Shown: in pieces, positions 31,094 to 35,413 of the stretch
Numbering within the stretch: position 1 is the first letter of the stretch
How the letters are laid out: each line of letters begins with the position of its first letter
Made by a program: the position numbers and the translations under genes
The notes under the pieces: model-generated
Databases searched by the model: none
Seen by the model: the letters and a program-made list of their open reading frames with translations, nothing else
What the model was told of the DNA's origin: nothing
Origin: SIG622 sp045604705
Lineage (GTDB): Bacteria > Bacillota > Clostridia > Oscillospirales > CAG-382
DNA length: 35,413 nucleotides
Direction of reading: 5' to 3'
Assembly (NCBI GenBank): GCA_045604705.1
Contig: JAZUOO010000015.1
Span: forward strand, 1-35,413

Positions 31094-31807
31094 TTATTTC
31101 ATAAGCTGATAATTATCGTAATTTTTTTTAATCTCTTTAAGTCTTCTCTTTGGAATGGAAATACTCTCACCGTTATCCAAAATAAAGTAATCTTGCGTTA
31201 CGGTCTTGATCCTGTCCATATTCACAATGCAGTTTTTGTAGCTTCGCAGAAAGTTATGATGCTTCAAAAGTCTGTCTGCGACATCTGAAAAGGAAACACT
31301 GAAAAAGCTTGAATGTCCTTGTATCGTGTGAATTTCAACACTGTGATTTCCGTAATCCACATAAAATATATCAGAAAGCTTTATATTTACCGCATTCTTT
31401 TTGAACATGAGGGTTATTACGTTGTCCGTATGCTCGTAATCCACAACGGTCATATATATCTTTCCCTCACGCCTGTCCGGATAGAGGGCGATAGTATACT
31501 TGTCGTATATATTGTGCCTTGGCTGAACAGTAAAACAAACTTTTTTGACTATTCCGGTTTCATAGACTTCTAACAGAGACCTTTCGCTCAATATTTCGGT
31601 GAGCTTTCCACGTGCTTCCTCGTCCAATTCATCAAATCTTTCCGGGAAGCCGTCAAGACTAAGCTCTTTGCCTATTATTGAGTCGTCCTCACGATAAGAT
31701 ACTACCAGCGCCGTTCTTTCTGCAACACGGATGCTTACCGTTATTTTGTAAAGGTGATCCAACATTTGTTTGCAGTATATATATTCCATGCCGGCAATAT
31801 CTGCCAT
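31094..31807 (-). CDS. LytTR-domain DNA-binding regulator without receiver domain
   Basis: 237 residues from ATG 31807 behind AAAGGAGGAG. The C-terminal ~105 residues are a LytTR DNA-binding domain (LSDIFYVDYGNHSVEIHT, FSDVADRLLKHHNFLRSYKN, SIPKRRLKEIKKNY). The N-terminal ~125 residues are not a response-regulator receiver: no phosphoacceptor Asp or conserved Lys pattern is seen. They may be a PAS-like or other small sensory domain (YTIALYPDRREGKIYMTVVD). It lies 24 bases after the acyl-CoA synthetase gene on the same strand, so it may respond to a metabolite of that pathway or simply share the transcript. Confidence 0.82.
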   Translation of the reverse strand: MADIAGMEYIYCKQMLDHLYKITVSIRVAERTALVVSYREDDSIIGKELSLDGFPERFDELDEEARGKLTEILSERSLLEVYETGIVKKVCFTVQPRHNIYDKYTIALYPDRREGKIYMTVVDYEHTDNVITLMFKKNAVNIKLSDIFYVDYGNHSVEIHTIQGHSSFFSVSFSDVADRLLKHHNFLRSYKNCIVNMDRIKTVTQDYFILDNGESISIPKRRLKEIKKNYDNYQLMK

Positions 31808-31831
31808 AAAGACTCCTCCTTTGATAGTTTA

Positions 31832-33523
31832 TCAGTTCTGTGTTTTCTGTGCGTCTTTTTCGCGGAGTTCACTTCTTCTGATTTTTCCGTTGAATGTCTT
31901 GGGAAGTGCTTCCACATATTCAACAACTCTCGGGTACTTATAGGGTGCAGTATTGTCCTTTACATATTTCTGAAGCTCCTTTGTCAGCTCATCCGTTCCT
32001 TCAAAACCGTCATTAAGAACAATTGTAGCTTTAACTGCAAAGCCTCTTACGGGATCAGGCACACCTGTTACAGCAACTTCCTTTACGGCATCATGCTCAA
32101 GAAGAACGCTTTCGATTTCAAAGGGCCCGATTCTGTAGCCGGAAGATTTGATTACGTCATCGTTTCTGCCGACATATCTGAACATACCCTTTTCATCTCT
32201 GTAAGCTGTGTCACCTGTATGATAGAAACCGTTATACATTGCTCTTTCTGTATCAATATCGCTGAAGTTATATGTATCTATAAGACCGCAGGATTTTCTC
32301 TTTTTAGAAAGAACTCTACAGCATATCTCGCCCGTTGCACCTCTAACAACCGGATTTCCGTCCGGGTCAAGAAGCTGCATATCAAATCCGGGAACGGGAT
32401 AGCCGAGTGTTCCGGGAACGGGCTTTGTCCAAGGATAGAGAGTTGCGATGCAAAGGCAGGTTTCAGTTTGTCCGAAGCCTTCATATATCTCAAGTCCTGT
32501 TGCAGCCTTCCATTTATTGAAGATTTCGGGATTGAGTGCTTCACCCGCGCTGCAGCAATGAGTAAGGGACGAAAGGTCGTATTTTGAAACATCCTGTTCG
32601 AGAATCATTCTGTACATTGTGGGAGGAACGCAGAAAGTCGTAACCTTATGCTTTTCCATGACTTTAAGTACAGCTTCAGGTTCAAATCTTTCAAAGTCGT
32701 ATACAAGAACTGCACTTTCGCCGAACCACTGTCCGTAGAATTTCCCCCAAAGGGACTTAAGCCAGCCTGTATCAGAGATGGTGAAATGAAGCCCGCCGTC
32801 AACAACTCTGTGCCAAAACACACCCGTCATGATGTGACCGAGAGGATACTTAAAGTTATGAGTAATAATCTTGGGATAACCTGTAGTGCCGGAGGAGAAT
32901 GCCATAAGCATCATATCATCCGCCTTGGTCGCATCTTTACCCGTGGGTCTCTGCCACTTGTCACTTGCCATAGAGAAACCTTCTTCAAAATCATGCCATC
33001 CGTTACCACACTTTTTGTGCTCTGTTACCAACTTGATTTCTACAGTTTCATAGCCCTCCCCTTCGTCAAAGTACTCTGTTGCCTTACCGTATCCGGTTGC
33101 GATTACGCACTTGATTTTACCGGCATTACATCTGTATACATAGTCCTTTGCCTTTAGCATATCCGTTGCCTGAACAGCAACAGCACCTATTTTGTGAAGT
33201 CCCAGCATACAGAACCAGAAGTAGTAGCTTCTTCGAAGAACCAGAAGTACTCTGTCACCTTTTTTGATTCCAAGGTACTTAAAGTAGTTTGCCGCCTTGT
33301 TGGAAGCGAGCATAATGTCTTTAAAAGTAAATTTCTTTTCTTCGCCGTCGTTGGATACCCACACCATTGCAAGCTTTTCCGGTTTGGTTTTTCCCAGTAC
33401 ATCAACAACATCATATGCGAAGTTGAAATTGTCGTTGAATGAAAGTGTATAATTTTGCTGTGCATCCTCGAGAGACAGAAAATCATCCCTCGAAGCACCA
33501 ACAAACTTTTCGTATATAGCCAT
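31832..33523 (-). CDS. AMP-forming acyl-CoA synthetase
   Basis: 563 residues, complete. ANL superfamily motifs are MLMAFSSGTTGYPKIITHN (P-loop), YEGFGQTE, FYHTGDTAYRDEKGMFRYVG, NDDVIKSSGYRIGPFEIE and C-terminal KTFNGKIRRSEL with the catalytic Lys. The overall pattern (YFWFCMLGLHKIGAVAVQAT) is close to medium-chain or aryl-acid acyl-CoA synthetases of the AcsA/Acs-like group rather than long-chain FadD. It makes acyl-CoA from acid, ATP and CoA. Genes upstream on the same strand are an XRE-cupin regulator and 2-oxoacid:ferredoxin oxidoreductase subunits, so it probably interconverts the acid and acyl-CoA products of that enzyme, such as branched-chain or aryl acids. Confidence 0.92.
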   Translation of the reverse strand: MAIYEKFVGASRDDFLSLEDAQQNYTLSFNDNFNFAYDVVDVLGKTKPEKLAMVWVSNDGEEKKFTFKDIMLASNKAANYFKYLGIKKGDRVLLVLRRSYYFWFCMLGLHKIGAVAVQATDMLKAKDYVYRCNAGKIKCVIATGYGKATEYFDEGEGYETVEIKLVTEHKKCGNGWHDFEEGFSMASDKWQRPTGKDATKADDMMLMAFSSGTTGYPKIITHNFKYPLGHIMTGVFWHRVVDGGLHFTISDTGWLKSLWGKFYGQWFGESAVLVYDFERFEPEAVLKVMEKHKVTTFCVPPTMYRMILEQDVSKYDLSSLTHCCSAGEALNPEIFNKWKAATGLEIYEGFGQTETCLCIATLYPWTKPVPGTLGYPVPGFDMQLLDPDGNPVVRGATGEICCRVLSKKRKSCGLIDTYNFSDIDTERAMYNGFYHTGDTAYRDEKGMFRYVGRNDDVIKSSGYRIGPFEIESVLLEHDAVKEVAVTGVPDPVRGFAVKATIVLNDGFEGTDELTKELQKYVKDNTAPYKYPRVVEYVEALPKTFNGKIRRSELREKDAQKTQN

Positions 33524-33541
33524 TGGTTTTATCTCCTTGTG

Positions 33542-33559
33542 AATTAAAAATTTTTAATT
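33542..33559. promoter_or_regulatory. Perfect 18-bp AT palindrome upstream of the acyl-CoA synthetase gene
   Basis: AATTAAAAATTTTTAATT is fully self-complementary and lies 19 bases before the synthetase start, between it and the XRE-cupin gene. It could be an operator for the neighbouring regulator or a weak AT hairpin; base composition alone makes chance plausible. Confidence 0.3.
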
Positions 33560-33569
33560 TTAATATCAA

Positions 33570-34121
33570 TTATTTAATTACGACAGCAATAAACTGTGCC
33601 TCTTTGTCGCCTATGGCAACCTCTGCGTGAGGAACACTTGCATCAAAGTATACGCTGTCACCCTTTGATAATTCATAGGAAATATCGCCAATGTACAGCA
33701 TCATCTTTCCGGAGAGGACATAGTTAAATTCCTGACCGTCATGACCATGCATTACCGGAGCCTTGTCGTCCGGTGTGATTGTAACAAGAAAGGGTTCTGC
33801 CTTCTTGTTTCTGAAGGTATATGCAAGGTGCTTGTAATCATATTCCTCATCTCTTTTAACGGAATATCCCTTGCCTTTTTTTACCATACAACACATAGAA
33901 AGGGTGGGAGCACTGCCGCTTATCAGATCAAGAACGTCAACGCCTAATATTTCTGCTGCATTGTAAATAAGGCTAAAGGAAAAATCCATCTCGCCGCTTT
34001 CGTAAGCAAGATAAGAATCAATATCAACCTCGAGCTTCTGTGCCATTTCTTCGGGAGTAATCTCCATATCTTCACGCATAGAGCGCAGTCTCAAGCCAAT
34101 ATCCTTTATCTGTTCGTTCAT
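33570..34121 (-). CDS. XRE-family regulator with C-terminal cupin domain
   Basis: 183 residues from ATG 34121 (MNEQIKDIGLRLRSMRED), behind GAAAGGAT; the longer frame has no ribosome site. The N-terminal HTH (about 5-62, MTPEEMAQKLEV-like ITPEEMAQKLEVDIDSYLAY) is followed by a cupin (about 105-183: HGHDGQEFNYVLSGKMMLYI, KGDSVYFDASVPHAEVAIG). Such HTH-cupin proteins are usually ligand-sensing regulators of the adjacent metabolic genes. Here it lies between the oxidoreductase and the acyl-CoA synthetase on one strand, suggesting it controls this operon in response to an acid or CoA ester. Confidence 0.92.
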   Translation of the reverse strand: MNEQIKDIGLRLRSMREDMEITPEEMAQKLEVDIDSYLAYESGEMDFSFSLIYNAAEILGVDVLDLISGSAPTLSMCCMVKKGKGYSVKRDEEYDYKHLAYTFRNKKAEPFLVTITPDDKAPVMHGHDGQEFNYVLSGKMMLYIGDISYELSKGDSVYFDASVPHAEVAIGDKEAQFIAVVIK

Positions 34122-34161
34122 AATCAATATCCTTTCTTTCAAATAATAAAGTTGCGGGAAC

Positions 34162-34698
34162 TTATTGCGCGAAATTGTATCCGAGAGTAAGAGCCTTCTT
34201 GTTGGGTTCGAAGAGCTTTACTTTCGCAGGGGGTACAACCTTTTCAAGAGCCGCCTCGGTATTTTCAAAAGAAGTGATATTGCACTTCTTAATAATGGCA
34301 CCGGTGATAATCATATTTGCAAGACCCTGAAGGTTGTTCTCTGTAGCCATATTGCTTGCAGGGATGTATACAACATCTACGTCGGTTCTTTCAACCTTTC
34401 TGTCGATAAGTGCACTGTCAACAAAGATTGTACCTCCGGGAGTTACTGCATCAACGTACTTGTCGAGTGAAGGTGTGTTCATCGCAACAAGAATGTCGGG
34501 CTTGTCAACAATGGGAGAACCGATGGGAGTATCGCTGAGAATGATAGAACAGTTAGCTGTGCCGCCTCTCATTTCCGGACCGTATGATGGGAGCCATGAA
34601 ACCTGCCTATCCTCGTTAAGTCCTATATATGCAAGGAATTTACCTGCGAAAAGGATTCCCTGACCGCCGAAGCCGGCAATAAGTATTTTCTTTTCCAT
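34162..34698 (-). CDS. 2-oxoacid:ferredoxin oxidoreductase, gamma subunit
   Basis: 178 residues, complete. Family motifs are GFGGQGILFAGKFLAYIG at the N-terminus and SWLPSYGPEMRGGTANCSII near residue 36. It is the gamma part of the thiamine-diphosphate enzyme that oxidatively decarboxylates 2-oxoacids to acyl-CoA and reduces ferredoxin. The start lies 3 bases after the beta subunit's stop, and its ribosome site AAGGAGG overlaps that stop. The separate gamma and beta subunits suggest a 2-oxoglutarate- or 2-ketoisovalerate-type enzyme rather than the single-chain pyruvate enzyme. Confidence 0.93.
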   Translation of the reverse strand: MEKKILIAGFGGQGILFAGKFLAYIGLNEDRQVSWLPSYGPEMRGGTANCSIILSDTPIGSPIVDKPDILVAMNTPSLDKYVDAVTPGGTIFVDSALIDRKVERTDVDVVYIPASNMATENNLQGLANMIITGAIIKKCNITSFENTEAALEKVVPPAKVKLFEPNKKALTLGYNFAQ

Positions 34699-34701
34699 AT
34701 G

Positions 34702-35413
34702 TCAGTCCTCCTTAGCTGTAAGATCCTTATAAACGCCAAGCGGATAGTAAGGGATCATGTTTTCTTCAAGCCATACAAGTGCATCCTCGGGAGTCTTGCC
34801 CCAGTTTGTGGGACAGGTAGAAAGTACTTCAACAAGAGAGAAGCCCTTGCCCTCAATCTGATTCTGGAATGCTTTCTTTATAGCTGCCTTTGCTTTCTTA
34901 ACGTTCTTTACATTGTTAACAGCAACTCTTTCAAGATATACCGCACCGTCAATGTTGGAGAGCATCTCGCATACCTTTACGGGATAACCAACCTTTTCAA
35001 CATCACGTCCGTAGGGCGATGTCTGTGTTATCTGACCGGGAAGCGTTGTTGGAGCCATCTGACCGCCTGTCATGCCGTAGATAGCGTTGTTAACGAAGAT
35101 AACCGTAATGTTTTCACGTCTTGCGGCGGAGTGAACTGTTTCTGCTGTACCGATAGCTGCAAGGTCGCCGTCGCCCTGATATGTAAATACTATGTTATCG
35201 GGATCGGATCTCTTGATACCTGTTGCAACTGCAGGAGCGCGTCCGTGAGCTGCCTGTACCATGTCGCAGTTAAAATAGTTATATGCAAATACGGAGCATC
35301 CTACCGGAGCGACACCAATGGTCTTACCAAGTACACCGAGTTCTTCGAGAACTTCGGCAACAAGTCTGTGGATGATACCGTGTGTGCAGCCGGGACAGTA
35401 GTGAAGCGGTGCA
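34702..35413 (-). CDS. 2-oxoacid:ferredoxin oxidoreductase, beta subunit (partial, N-terminus off the edge)
   Basis: About 236 codons are visible; the frame is open through the right edge, so the Met at 35262 is internal, not the start. Upstream of that Met, HYCPGCTHGIIHRLVAEVL and VAPVGCSVF match the conserved N-terminal region of beta subunits. The thiamine-diphosphate/Mg site is YQGDGDLAAIGTAE followed by NNAIYGMTGGQ. The C-terminus has LSTCPTNWGKTPEDALVWLE. Alpha and ferredoxin-like delta subunits would be expected beyond the edge. The substrate is probably 2-oxoglutarate or a branched-chain 2-oxoacid; the acyl-CoA synthetase neighbour favours an acid-forming pathway. Confidence 0.93.
   Translation of the reverse strand, partial: APLHYCPGCTHGIIHRLVAEVLEELGVLGKTIGVAPVGCSVFAYNYFNCDMVQAAHGRAPAVATGIKRSDPDNIVFTYQGDGDLAAIGTAETVHSAARRENITVIFVNNAIYGMTGGQMAPTTLPGQITQTSPYGRDVEKVGYPVKVCEMLSNIDGAVYLERVAVNNVKNVKKAKAAIKKAFQNQIEGKGFSLVEVLSTCPTNWGKTPEDALVWLEENMIPYYPLGVYKDLTAKED

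Noticed and set aside
31754..32587. Plus-strand frame of 277 codons
   Set aside because: Antisense to the acyl-CoA synthetase and LytTR genes; Cys/Ser-rich composition typical of a shadow frame.
1..35413. CRISPR arrays, insertion sequences, rRNA genes, toxin-antitoxin or defence islands
   Set aside because: No regularly spaced repeats, transposase frames, rRNA sequence or paired small toxin/antitoxin genes were seen; the WYL gene has no defence neighbours.

Overview
The window looks like chromosomal DNA of a spore-forming, low-to-moderate GC member of the Clostridia, probably the Oscillospirales/Ruminococcaceae. The reasons are the spoIIAA-spoIIAB-sigF operon next to a ger germination operon, the rplU-prp-rpmA-obgE cluster, an L27 with a cleavable N-terminus, a GH116 glycosidase, 2-oxoacid:ferredoxin oxidoreductase genes and strong AGGAGG-type ribosome sites. 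This placement is inference; no species is claimed.

Region 1 (1-7170) is the structural and lysis part of a deleted prophage. On the minus strand, in transcription order, it holds a phage-borne Prp-type cysteine protease, a scaffold protein, an N4-gp56-type major capsid protein, a small capsid-associated protein, a 975-residue modular tail fibre with a C-terminal lectin-like domain, three small proteins, and the start of an LL-H-type holin cut by the window edge. To the right it abuts the C-terminal third of a tyrosine integrase, which sits beside tRNA-Ser(GGA). Portal, terminase, replication and lysogeny genes are absent where they would be expected.

Region 2 (7230-15160) holds tRNA-Ser, tex, a DUF3298-like gene, a compact ger operon in the order A-C-B behind a candidate forespore (sigma-G type) promoter, and then spoIIAA-spoIIAB-sigF.

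Region 3 (15170-21120) has a minus-strand pair (WYL regulator, then a secreted copper-amine-oxidase-N-type protein). Next comes the plus-strand rplU-prp-rpmA-obgE block with an apparent L21 leader. Last are a DivIVA-like coiled-coil protein and a stand-alone beta subunit of an Fe-S hydro-lyase.

Region 4 (21230-31090) holds two tRNA-Pro genes (GGG and CGG), an LTA-synthase-like phosphoglycerol transferase, GH116 glycosidase followed by queA, divergent pcrA, and a PAP2 phosphatase.

Region 5 (31094-35413) is a minus-strand run: 2-oxoacid:ferredoxin oxidoreductase beta (cut by the edge) and gamma subunits, an XRE-cupin regulator, an AMP-forming acyl-CoA synthetase and a LytTR-domain regulator. 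It probably forms a 2-oxoacid / acyl-CoA interconversion unit.

The most notable link is between regions 1 and 3. The phage scaffold and capsid both begin with the Prp cleavage motif that ribosomal protein L27 carries, and the window contains both a phage Prp and the host Prp. No gene-free stretch exceeds about 300 bases; the longest (7369-7664 and 21480-21757) hold promoters and leaders.
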